Assembly (NCBI RefSeq): GCF_025751435.1
Contig: NZ_JAOWKY010000001.1
Location: 549,001-613,000 of the forward strand
Reading direction: 5' to 3'
From: Albidovulum marisflavi
GTDB lineage: Bacteria; Pseudomonadota; Alphaproteobacteria; Rhodobacterales; Rhodobacteraceae
Length of the DNA: 64,000 nucleotides
Part shown: positions 51,340 through 59,179 of the stretch, one piece after another
Numbering within the stretch: the stretch's first letter is position 1
Layout of the letters: the number at the start of each line of letters is the position of its first letter
The notes under the pieces: model-generated
Database searches by the model: none
The model's input: only the letters and a program-made list of their open reading frames with translations
Told to the model about the DNA's origin: nothing
Translations under genes and position numbers: made by a program

Positions 51340-52590
51340 ATGCGTTATTCCGGCCTTCGCGTCATCAAGGAGGCGCTGACCGGCCACCGCGGCTGGACGC
51401 CTGTCTGGCGCGACCCCGCGCCGCAGGCCAGCTACGACTATGTCATCGTTGGCGGCGGCGGCCATGGCCTCGCCACTGCCTATTACCTCGCGAAGGAGTT
51501 CCGCCAGGCCCGCATCGCGGTGCTGGAAAAGGGCTACCTCGGCGGCGGCAACGTGGGCCGGAACACCACCATCATCCGCTCGAACTACCTGCTGGACGGG
51601 AACGAACCCTTCTACGAATTCTCGATGAAGCTGTGGGAGGGGATGGAGCAGGACTTCAACTACAACGCGATGGTCAGCCAGCGCGGCATCATCAACCTGT
51701 TCCATACCGACGCCGCCCGCGACGCGGCGACGCGGCGCGGGAACGCGATGATCCTGCACGGCGCGGACGCCGAGATCCTGGACCGCGATCAGGTCCGGGC
51801 AATGTATCCGTTTCTGAACTTCGACAACGCCCGTTTCCCGATCAAGGGTGCGCTGATGCAGCGCCGGGGCGGCACGGCGCGCCATGACGCGGTGGCCTGG
51901 GGCTATGCGCGCGGCGCCGACATGCACGGCGTGGACCTGATCCAGAACTGCGAAGTCACCGGCATGCGGATCGAGAACGGGCGCATCCTGGGTGTCGAAA
52001 CCTCGCGCGGGTTCGTCGGTGCGAAGAAGGTGGGCGTCGCCGTTGCCGGTTCGTCGAGCCGCGTGATGGCCCACGCAGGAATGCGGCTGCCGATCGAAAG
52101 CCACGTGCTTCAGGCCTTTGTCTCCGAGGGGCTGAAGCCCTTGATCGACGGCGTGATAACCTTCGGCGCCGGGCATTTCTACGTCAGCCAGTCGGACAAG
52201 GGCGGCCTTGTCTTCGGCGGCGACATCGACGGCTACAACAGCTACGCGCAGCGCGGCAACCTGCCGGTGATCGAGGACGTCGCCGAGGGCGGCATGGCGC
52301 TGATGCCGATCATCGGGCGGGCGCGGCTTCTGCGGACCTGGGGCGGGGTCATGGACATGTCGATGGACGGTTCGCCCATCATCGACAGGACCCATGTCGA
52401 GGGTCTCTATTTCAATGGCGGCTGGTGCTACGGCGGGTTCAAGGCGACGCCCGCCTCGGGCTGGTGCTTCGCGCACCTGCTGGCGACGGACCGGCCCCAC
52501 GAAACCGCCACGGCCTATCGCTTTGACCGGTTCCTGAAGGGCCTGGCCATCGACGAAAAGGGCCAGGGCCCGACGCCGAACCTGCACTGA
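51340..52590 (+). CDS. soxB: sarcosine oxidase subunit beta
   Basis: The 416-aa subunit starts at ATG 51340 after GAAGGGAG. It has the dinucleotide-binding YVIVGGGGHGLATAYYLAKE (FAD) and RGGTARHDAVAWGYAR; His182 is the candidate covalent-FMN site of the family. The C-terminal GGWCYGGFKATPASGWCFAHLLA is also typical. It is the catalytic subunit of heterotetrameric sarcosine oxidase, which demethylates sarcosine to glycine, giving methylene-THF and H2O2. It is the first gene of the soxBDAG operon, just past the tRNA. A paralogue acting on another N-methyl amino acid cannot be excluded. Confidence 0.93.
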   Translation: MRYSGLRVIKEALTGHRGWTPVWRDPAPQASYDYVIVGGGGHGLATAYYLAKEFRQARIAVLEKGYLGGGNVGRNTTIIRSNYLLDGNEPFYEFSMKLWEGMEQDFNYNAMVSQRGIINLFHTDAARDAATRRGNAMILHGADAEILDRDQVRAMYPFLNFDNARFPIKGALMQRRGGTARHDAVAWGYARGADMHGVDLIQNCEVTGMRIENGRILGVETSRGFVGAKKVGVAVAGSSSRVMAHAGMRLPIESHVLQAFVSEGLKPLIDGVITFGAGHFYVSQSDKGGLVFGGDIDGYNSYAQRGNLPVIEDVAEGGMALMPIIGRARLLRTWGGVMDMSMDGSPIIDRTHVEGLYFNGGWCYGGFKATPASGWCFAHLLATDRPHETATAYRFDRFLKGLAIDEKGQGPTPNLH

Positions 52591-52600
52591 GGTCAGACAG

Positions 52601-52888
52601 ATGATCATCAACCATCCCCTTCTTGGCCCCCGCGACGCGCAGGAGTTCGTGTACCTGGGCGACGCGCGCCTGATCGAGCGGCCCGACGGCTTGGCCGAGG
52701 GCGCGGCACAGGCGCTCCACGACCACGTCTTCCTGCGCGACAACCCGGCCGGCGAACACCGCGAACTGTGGTTCCACGAACAGGGCGACCGGTCCTGGCT
52801 GGTCGTGACCCGCAACACGCTTACCCATGAAATCACGCGCGTCGAACTGGCCCGCGACGTGGCCCGCGCCAAAGGACGTTCGAAATGA
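52601..52888 (+). CDS. soxD: sarcosine oxidase subunit delta, variant without zinc-site cysteines
   Basis: The 95-aa protein keeps the SoxD frame: NHPLLGPRDAQEFVYLGDA at the N-terminus, FLRDNPAGEHRELWFHEQGDRSWLVVTRNT in the middle. Canonical SoxD has CPxCGPRD and a later H-x3-C that bind zinc; here the cysteines are replaced (PLLGPRD; HEQGD) and the protein has no cysteine at all. It lies 10 bases after soxB and overlaps soxA (ATGA). Complex assembly may therefore not depend on a zinc site. Confidence 0.9.
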   Translation: MIINHPLLGPRDAQEFVYLGDARLIERPDGLAEGAAQALHDHVFLRDNPAGEHRELWFHEQGDRSWLVVTRNTLTHEITRVELARDVARAKGRSK

Positions 52889-55797
52889 CGCAGCCGAACC
52901 GCATTCCCGGCGGCCTGATCGACCGGGCGCAGACGTTTTCGTTCACCTTCGACGGCAAGCCCTATCGCGGGCATCCGGGTGACACGCTTGCCTCGGCATT
53001 GCTGGCGAACGGCGTGCGCCTGATGGGGCGCAGCTTCAAGTATCACCGTCCGCGCGGGCCGATCTCTGCCGGGTCGGACGAACCAAACGCCCTGGTCGAG
53101 CTTCGGACCGGCGCGCGCCAGGAACCCAACACCCGCGCGACCGTGGTCGAACTGTTCGACGGGCTTTCGGCGCAAAGCCAGAACCGCTGGCCCTCGCTTG
53201 CCTTCGACGCGCTCGCGATCAACGACCGGCTGTCGCCGTTCTTCGCGGCGGGGTTCTACTACAAGACCTTCATGTGGCCGGCGGCGTTCTGGGAAAAGAT
53301 CTATGAACCGATCATCCGCCGCGCCGCGGGTCTGGGCAGCCTGTCGCGCCTGCCGGACCCCGACATCTACGACAAGGGTTTCCTGCACTGCGATGTCCTG
53401 ATCATCGGCGCGGGGCCCGCGGGCCTTGCCGCAGCCCTGACCGCCGGTCGGTCGGGCGCGCGGGTGATCCTCGCGGATGAGGATTTTCGCATGGGCGGAC
53501 GCCTGAACGCCGAAACCCACGGTGTCGGCGGCATGGCGGGCGCGGACTGGGCGGCGCAGGCGGTGGCCGAACTTGCCGGCATGCCGAACGTGCGCGTGAT
53601 GGCGCGGACGACAATCCTCGGGGCATTCGACCACGGCATTTACGGCGCGGTGGAGCGGGTCAGCGACCATTTGCCGGTTCCCGCCGCGGGGCAGCCGCGC
53701 CAGATCCTGTGGCGCATCTACGCCCGTCGCGCGATCCTGGCCGCCGGCGCGACCGAGCGCATGATCGCGTTCGAGGACAACGACCGGCCCGGCATCATGC
53801 TGGCCAGCGCCGTGCGGGCCTATGCCAACCGCTGGGGCGCGACGGCCGGGCGCCGCGTCGCGGTCTTCACCAACAACGACGACGGGCTGCGCACCGCCGA
53901 GGACCTGCGGGCAAGCGGCGTGGAGATCGCCGCGATCATCGACAGCCGCAAGGGCGAGGAAGTGGTCGGCAGCCGCGGCCGGCTGGGCCTGCGCTCGGTC
54001 ACGGTGCGCGGCGGCTCGGGCAAGACGCGGACGGTAGAGTGCGAGGCGCTGGCGGTCTCGGGCGGATGGAACCCGAACCTGCACCTGACCTCGCACCACC
54101 GGGGCAGGCCGGTCTGGGACGACACCATCGCCGCCTTCATTCCCGGCCCCGGCGGGCCGGGTGGGCTTGTGGCCGCAGGTGCCGCGGCGGGGCAGCTTTC
54201 GACCCATGCGGCATTGCGGTCCGGCGCGGCTGCGGCTGCGGCGGCTCTGGCCGATCTTGGCCAAACCGCGGCCGCCTTCGACTTGCCCGAGGCCGAGGAC
54301 GCCCCGGTGTCGATCACGCCCAAGTGGCATGTCGCCGGAAAGGGCCGCGCCTGGGTCGATCCGCAGAACGATGTCACCGTCAAGGACGTGAAGCTGGCCC
54401 ACCAGGAGGGCTTCCGCTCGGTCGAGCATCTGAAGCGCTACACGACGCTGGGCATGGCGACCGACCAGGGCAAGGCCGGCAACCTCCTTGGTCTTGCGGT
54501 CATGGCGGAAATGACCGGGCAGACCATTGCTCAGACCGGCACGACGATCTATCGCCCGCCCTACACGCCGGTCGCGATGGGCGCGCTTGCGGGCCGGTCG
54601 CGCGAAAAGGACTTCAAGCCGACGCGGCTGACGCCCTCGCACAAGTGGGCGGCCGAACAGGGGGCGGAGTTCGTCGAGGTGGGCATGTGGCTGCGCGCCC
54701 AGTGGTTCCCGAAACCGGGAGAGACGCACTGGCGTCAGTCCGTGGAACGCGAGGTTCTGGCAACACGCGCCTCGGTCGGGATCTGCGACGTGACGACGCT
54801 GGGAAAGATCGACATCCAGGGCAAGGATGCCGGCGCTTTCCTGGACCGGGTCTACGCCAACACCTTCTCGACCCTCCCGGTGGGCAAGGTGCGCTATGGC
54901 CTGATGCTGCGCGAGGACGGAATGGTCATGGACGACGGCACGACCGCGCGTCTGGCCGAGGATGAATGGGTGATGACGACGACCACGGCCAACGCGGTCC
55001 CGGTCTTCCGACACCTTGAATTCTGCCGCCAGTGCCTCTGGCCCGACATGGACGTGCAGATGATCTCGACGACCGAGGCCTGGGCGCAGTTTTCCGTCGC
55101 CGGTCCGAATGCGCGGCGCTTGCTGGAAAAGGTGGTGGACCAGGATATCTCCGACGCGACCTTCCCCTATATGGCCTGCGCCAACATCACCGTTTGCGGC
55201 GGCCTCAGGGCGCGGCTTTTCCGCATCTCTTTCTCGGGCGAGCTTGCGTATGAGATCGCGGTTCCGACCCGCTATGGCGACGCGATGATCTGCGAACTGA
55301 TGAAGGCCGGAGAGGAGTTCGGCGCGGTGCCCTACGGGACCGAGTCGCTGGGCGTCATGCGTGTCGAGAAGGGCCATGTCGCGGGCAATGAGCTGAACGG
55401 CCAGTCCACCGCGCTGAACATGGGGCTGGGCAAGATGGTGTCGAAGAAGAAGGACGCCATCGGAATGGTCCTTTCCCAGCGTGAGGGTATGGTGGCCGAG
55501 GGCGGGTTGCGGCTGGTCGGCGTCAGGCCCGTCGATCCGGCGCAGCCGCTGACTGCCGGCAGTCACTTCATCGCCACCGGCAAGCCCGCAGTCTCTGCCC
55601 ACGACGACGGCTGGCTGACCTCGGTCGTCTATTCGCCGCACCTGGGCCATTCCATTGCTCTGGGCTATCTCAAGAACGGCTCCGCCCGCGTGGGAGAGCG
55701 CATGCGCGCGGTCAACCTGCTGAAGAAAACCGATGTCGAGATCGAAATCGTCAGCCCGCATTTCTTCGATCCGGAAGGGGAGCGTCTTCGTGCCTGA
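52885..55797 (+). CDS. soxA: sarcosine oxidase subunit alpha
   Basis: The 970-aa subunit has an N-terminal ferredoxin-like domain lacking a cluster (FTFDGKPYRGHPGDTLASALLANGV) and an NAD-binding flavoprotein domain (DVLIIGAGPAGLAAALTAGRSGARVILADE, about residues 170-200). A second nucleotide motif lies near GATERMIAFEDNDRPGIML, and the C-terminal folate-binding GcvT/T-protein domain is at about residues 580-970 (VGICDVTTLGKIDIQGKDAGAFLDRVY). It binds NAD+ and THF. The start overlaps soxD; soxG begins inside its 3' end. Confidence 0.95.
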   Translation: MTQPNRIPGGLIDRAQTFSFTFDGKPYRGHPGDTLASALLANGVRLMGRSFKYHRPRGPISAGSDEPNALVELRTGARQEPNTRATVVELFDGLSAQSQNRWPSLAFDALAINDRLSPFFAAGFYYKTFMWPAAFWEKIYEPIIRRAAGLGSLSRLPDPDIYDKGFLHCDVLIIGAGPAGLAAALTAGRSGARVILADEDFRMGGRLNAETHGVGGMAGADWAAQAVAELAGMPNVRVMARTTILGAFDHGIYGAVERVSDHLPVPAAGQPRQILWRIYARRAILAAGATERMIAFEDNDRPGIMLASAVRAYANRWGATAGRRVAVFTNNDDGLRTAEDLRASGVEIAAIIDSRKGEEVVGSRGRLGLRSVTVRGGSGKTRTVECEALAVSGGWNPNLHLTSHHRGRPVWDDTIAAFIPGPGGPGGLVAAGAAAGQLSTHAALRSGAAAAAAALADLGQTAAAFDLPEAEDAPVSITPKWHVAGKGRAWVDPQNDVTVKDVKLAHQEGFRSVEHLKRYTTLGMATDQGKAGNLLGLAVMAEMTGQTIAQTGTTIYRPPYTPVAMGALAGRSREKDFKPTRLTPSHKWAAEQGAEFVEVGMWLRAQWFPKPGETHWRQSVEREVLATRASVGICDVTTLGKIDIQGKDAGAFLDRVYANTFSTLPVGKVRYGLMLREDGMVMDDGTTARLAEDEWVMTTTTANAVPVFRHLEFCRQCLWPDMDVQMISTTEAWAQFSVAGPNARRLLEKVVDQDISDATFPYMACANITVCGGLRARLFRISFSGELAYEIAVPTRYGDAMICELMKAGEEFGAVPYGTESLGVMRVEKGHVAGNELNGQSTALNMGLGKMVSKKKDAIGMVLSQREGMVAEGGLRLVGVRPVDPAQPLTAGSHFIATGKPAVSAHDDGWLTSVVYSPHLGHSIALGYLKNGSARVGERMRAVNLLKKTDVEIEIVSPHFFDPEGERLRA

Positions 55798-56356
55798 TCA
55801 TTCGTTGAAATCCGTGACCCCGCTGGGGCACGACATGCCCGAAAGCGTGACCGTCGGACCGATCACCATCGCCGAGGTGACGGATATCGCCATGGCCTCG
55901 GTGGCCGCGCGGCAGGGCCGCATCGCCGATGTGGCCGACGCTGCGCAGAAGATCGGTGTGACCCTGCCCGAAGCCGGACGCCATGCCGCCGGCACACCCT
56001 GTTCCGCGTTCTGGACGGGGCCGGAGATGTGGATGGTCGAGGCGCCCTTTGCCACGCACGAAGATATCGTGGCCGCGCTGAAGCCCGTCTTCGGGGATGC
56101 GGCATCCCTGACCGAGCAAACGGACGCCTGGGTGCGGCTGCGCGTCAGCGGCGCGGACCTGCCGCGGTTGTTCGAAAGGCTTTGCAACGTCGATCTGGCG
56201 CGCAGCTCGGCAGGTGACGCCATCCGCACGATGATCGAGCATCTGGGGGCGTTCCTGCTGATCCGCAGGCCGGACGAGATCGACGTGATCAGCGCGCGGT
56301 CTTCGGCCGCATCGCTTCATCACGCCCTTGCGGCGGCGGCGAAAAGCGCCTTCTGA
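55790..56356 (+). CDS. soxG: sarcosine oxidase subunit gamma
   Basis: The 188-aa protein begins at GTG 55790, eight bases before the soxA stop, with GGAAGGGGAG upstream. It shows the SoxG pattern ITIAEVTDIAMASVAARQG, GTPCSAFWTGPEMWMVEAPF, LTEQTDAWVRLRVSGADLPRLFERLCNVDL and a C-terminal LHHALAAA. It is a GcvT-like small subunit of the heterotetramer. The operon order B-D-A-G is standard. It is convergent with the GlxA-type gene three bases downstream. Confidence 0.9.
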   Translation: MPDHSLKSVTPLGHDMPESVTVGPITIAEVTDIAMASVAARQGRIADVADAAQKIGVTLPEAGRHAAGTPCSAFWTGPEMWMVEAPFATHEDIVAALKPVFGDAASLTEQTDAWVRLRVSGADLPRLFERLCNVDLARSSAGDAIRTMIEHLGAFLLIRRPDEIDVISARSSAASLHHALAAAAKSAF

Positions 56357-56359
56357 CGC

Positions 56360-57388
56360 TCAGGCACGCCGGGTTTCGGGCACCGGCGGCATCGCCCCCG
56401 ACAGGCCGCGCAGCCCCGCAAGGCTGCGCCGTTCCTCGCGCGGGCCGATGCCGAAGGCGGCGGCGTAGTACCGGGCAAGTTCGGTCGAGCTGGAATAGCC
56501 GACCGACTGCGCGATTTCCGTCAGCGACGCGTTCGAGAAGATGACCCGCTGACGCGCACGGCGCAGCCGCATCAGCCTGTAGTAGCGCAAGGGCGTCTGG
56601 CCCGTCGCGGCCTTGAAAACCCGCTCAAGCTGGCGTTCGGACAGCGCCACGGCGGTCGCGACGTCGGCGATCTGGATCGGATCCTCGATATGGTCGGCAA
56701 AAAGCGCGATCGCGGCCCGGACCGGCGCGGGCAGCAGCGTCTCGGTCCCCCCCGCGCCCGCCACCGGCATGGTCTGGACCGCGTTTTCGTCGCGCACGAA
56801 GGGGTGCTGGAACCAGCAGGCGACCTCGGTCATCGTCGGGCGGCCCAGCCGCTCTTCGATCAGACGCAGCATCAGGTCGAAGACCGCGCCTGCGCCCGAA
56901 ACGGTGATCCGTCGGCGGTCGCGCAGGATCGCGGCCTGCGTTGCGTCGATCAGCGGGAACTCGGCGGCAAAGGCGGCTTCATAGCACCAGTGCACGGAAC
57001 AGCGCCGTCCCTCCATCAGCCCGGTGCGCGCCAGCGGAAAGATCCCGCCCGAAAAGGCGCCGATGGTGACGCCGGAGCGGTCCAGCCAGCGCACCTGCGC
57101 CTGCGAACGGCGCGGGTCCTCGAATGTGCCCGACGGTCCGGACAGGAAGAACAGGTAATCAAGCCCCCGTGCCTCATCCAGGCTCATGTCGGGGTCGAAG
57201 CGCACCTCTGCGCTCGATCGCACCGGCGCCGCGCTTTCCCCGACCAGTTTCCAGGCGAACTCTTTCCGACCAGTGATTTCATTGGCCGCGCGCAGCGGTT
57301 CGATCGCCGACGTCAGGCACGCCATCGGAAAGCCGGGGAAAAGAAGGAAGCCCAGTGTTTCCGTCGTTCCGTTTCCCGAGGTGATCAT
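56360..57388 (-). CDS. GlxA-type AraC regulator beside soxBDAG
   Basis: The 342-aa protein has a DJ-1/PfpI-like domain (LGFLLFPGFPMACLTSAIEPLRAAN; GAFSGGIFPLARTGLMEG) and two AraC helix-turn-helix motifs (IADVATAVALSERQLERVF; TEIAQSVGYSSSTELARYY). Members include GbdR and SouR, which control glycine-betaine, dimethylglycine and sarcosine catabolism. Location next to soxBDAG suggests it activates that operon. It is divergent from the XRE/cupin gene over a short gap holding a perfect palindrome. It is a distant relative of the GlxA-type gene at 15017-15985. Confidence 0.92.
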   Translation of the reverse strand: MITSGNGTTETLGFLLFPGFPMACLTSAIEPLRAANEITGRKEFAWKLVGESAAPVRSSAEVRFDPDMSLDEARGLDYLFFLSGPSGTFEDPRRSQAQVRWLDRSGVTIGAFSGGIFPLARTGLMEGRRCSVHWCYEAAFAAEFPLIDATQAAILRDRRRITVSGAGAVFDLMLRLIEERLGRPTMTEVACWFQHPFVRDENAVQTMPVAGAGGTETLLPAPVRAAIALFADHIEDPIQIADVATAVALSERQLERVFKAATGQTPLRYYRLMRLRRARQRVIFSNASLTEIAQSVGYSSSTELARYYAAAFGIGPREERRSLAGLRGLSGAMPPVPETRRA

Positions 57389-57417
57389 ATCGCGTTCGCC
57401 CCTATTGAGTGCAGACT

Positions 57418-57437
57418 ATTTTCACAGTAGTGAAAAT
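57418..57437. promoter_or_regulatory. perfect 20-bp palindrome, operator of the XRE/cupin regulator
   Basis: ATTTTCAC-AGTA-GTGAAAAT lies in the gap between the divergent GlxA-type and XRE/cupin genes. Its second arm overlaps an ATG (57436), which argues that the regulator starts further downstream. Length and symmetry suit an XRE dimer site. Confidence 0.7.
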
Positions 57438-57459
57438 GGGCACGTTCCCCAGCCATGAT

Positions 57460-58140
57460 ATGCCCATGTCGCCGAAACAGCCAGACGCAGGGACGGACGC
57501 ACCCGCGATCACCCCTGCCAAGCCCGCGTTCAACCAGGACCCGCACCGCGTGCGCGAACTGACCGAGCGCAATCTTGAAAGCGCCATCGGCCGCGAGGTT
57601 CGCGCCTTCCGCCACCAGCAGGGGATGACGGTCGCGCAACTGTCGCAGGTGACCGGCCTTTCGATCGGCATGCTGTCGAAGATCGAAAACGGCATGACGT
57701 CGCCCTCGCTCACCACGCTTCAGATCCTGAGCCACGCCTTTTCGACGCCGCTCACCTCGTTCTTCCGCGGATACGAGGAACGGCGAGAGGTGCAGCATGT
57801 CAAAGCCGGAGAGCATGTGGAGATCGAGCGCCGCGGCACGCGGGCAGGCCACCAATACAACCTTCTGGGCCATATAGGGTCGAACTCCTCCGGCGTGGTG
57901 GTCGAGCCTTACCTGATCACCCTGACCGAGCAGTCCGACACCTTCCCCGCCTTTCAGCACGACGGGATCGAACTGCTTTACATGCTTGAGGGTGAGGTCA
58001 CCTATCGCCACGGCGATCAGCTTTTCAACATGACCCCCGGCGACAGCCTTTTCTTCGACGCGGATGCGCCGCATGGCCCCGAGGTGCTGGTGAAGCTGCC
58101 CGCGCGCTACCTGTCCGTGATCGCCTATCCTCAGGCCTGA
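57460..58140 (+). CDS. XRE-family regulator with C-terminal cupin domain
   Basis: The protein of about 226 aa has a helix-turn-helix (IGREVRAFRHQQGMTVAQLSQVTGLSIGMLSKIENGMTSPSLTTLQILSHAF pattern) and a cupin sensor domain (PAFQHDGIELLYMLEGEVTYRHGDQLFNMTPGDSLFFDADAPHGPEVL pattern). Start is uncertain among ATGs 57436, 57460 and 57466; the palindrome over 57436 favours the later ones. Such regulators (PuuR/SutR type) sense small amines, acids or sulfur compounds. It probably controls itself and the divergent GlxA-type gene. The 3' end overlaps the convergent gene by ten bases. Confidence 0.88.
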   Translation: MPMSPKQPDAGTDAPAITPAKPAFNQDPHRVRELTERNLESAIGREVRAFRHQQGMTVAQLSQVTGLSIGMLSKIENGMTSPSLTTLQILSHAFSTPLTSFFRGYEERREVQHVKAGEHVEIERRGTRAGHQYNLLGHIGSNSSGVVVEPYLITLTEQSDTFPAFQHDGIELLYMLEGEVTYRHGDQLFNMTPGDSLFFDADAPHGPEVLVKLPARYLSVIAYPQA

Positions 58141-58424
58141 GAGCGGCCATGGTGATGCCGCCAGACCTCGGTCCGTACGCGGGCGGTCTTGTAGGCGTCC
58201 ATGATCGCCAGGGCGTAGACGAACAGCCCGCCAGCGAACTTGCCCACGACCGAGACATCGGGCGACGCCGTCTTGAGCGTGAAGCCGCCCAGCAGCAGCA
58301 TGAAGAAGACGAAGATCAGACCCCGGTACGGCTGCCGGTTCAGAACCTGGCCGGACCCGGGCAGGATGATCGCCGACGCAAGCACCAGATAGGGGTTCAA
58401 CGGGGATCTGGGGGCCGGGGTCAT
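58131..58424 (-). CDS. small membrane protein
   Basis: The 97-aa protein has three hydrophobic stretches: LVLASAIILPGSGQVL, GLIFVFFMLLLGGFTL and VGKFAGGLFVYALAIMDAY. The NPYLVLASAIILPGSGQVLNRQPYRGL motif recalls the TM2/DUF5683-type small membrane proteins with a GxGQ turn. Function unknown. Its ATG overlaps the stop of the upstream gene (ATGA), so the two are co-translated. Confidence 0.75.
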   Translation of the reverse strand: MTPAPRSPLNPYLVLASAIILPGSGQVLNRQPYRGLIFVFFMLLLGGFTLKTASPDVSVVGKFAGGLFVYALAIMDAYKTARVRTEVWRHHHGRSQA

Positions 58425-59119
58425 GCGGAGAGGCTTTCCTGAAAGGGCGTCTGGCTTGCAATGATATCGTCGCGCAACGCCAGAAGCGATTCAAGCACCG
58501 GTTCCAGGCGGGTGGGGTCAAGCTGATCCGCCGCCATCTCTGCATCGCGATAAAGCAGGTAACGGGTGCGGTCGGCTTCTTCGGCAAGGAAGACGACCCG
58601 AAGCCCGCGGGGCGAGACGATCAGTTCCTTTATGCGCGGGTCGTCGAACAGGCCAAGGTGCGGCCTCAGGACGGCCTCCGGGAGCAGGCTGGCGGCATCG
58701 TCGCTGCGAATGGTCGCCGTTTCCGGGAATCCCGCGGGAAGGGCGATCTGGTCCGACAGGCCGTTGAAGTTCGAGAAGGGCTCAAGCCCCGTCGGCCGCA
58801 TCATCAGGTCCAGCGTGGCGCGAAGCGGCAGGGGTTCGGGCAGGGTGACAAGCACCCAGAGCGCGGGAAGCTTGCGGAAGGTCAAGGTGTCGGGAACCGC
58901 CTGCAGGTCCACCAGCCGGCCCCGGTAACGCCCCGAAAGGCGCGGGAATCCTGCCGTCCCTTCGCCTGTCCGGCGCTCGTTCAGCAACGACTTGGCGGCG
59001 TCGAAGTAGCGTGCACGGTTCGCGCTGCGTTCGCGGCCCGCGCGAAGCGAGCGCGTCAGCAGCAGCGCGACCAGCAGGCCCGCGCCAAGGGCCAGAAGCA
59101 TCAGGAAAAGACGGTCCAT
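58421..59119 (-). CDS. membrane-anchored protein of unknown function
   Basis: The 232-aa protein (ATG 59119, GGAGG upstream) has one N-terminal transmembrane helix (LFLMLLALGAGLLVALLLTRSL) and a soluble domain of about 200 residues: FPRLSGRYRGRLVDLQAVPDTLTFRKLPALWVLVTLPEPLPL, later IKELIVSPRGLRVVFLAEEADRTRYLLYRD. No family is recognised. It is coupled to the 97-aa membrane protein downstream. It lies 60 bases after the permease operon on the same strand. Confidence 0.75.
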   Translation of the reverse strand: MDRLFLMLLALGAGLLVALLLTRSLRAGRERSANRARYFDAAKSLLNERRTGEGTAGFPRLSGRYRGRLVDLQAVPDTLTFRKLPALWVLVTLPEPLPLRATLDLMMRPTGLEPFSNFNGLSDQIALPAGFPETATIRSDDAASLLPEAVLRPHLGLFDDPRIKELIVSPRGLRVVFLAEEADRTRYLLYRDAEMAADQLDPTRLEPVLESLLALRDDIIASQTPFQESLSA

Positions 59120-59179
59120 CACAGGGCCTCCGGATGGAAATGGCCCGCCGGGGCGGGCCACCTCCGATTTCACTGGGGA

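Noticed and set aside
51157-55761. A 1534-codon open frame on the minus strand opposite soxBDA
   Set aside because: Shadow of the sox genes in high-GC DNA; no domain, no ribosome-binding site, low-complexity His/Arg composition.
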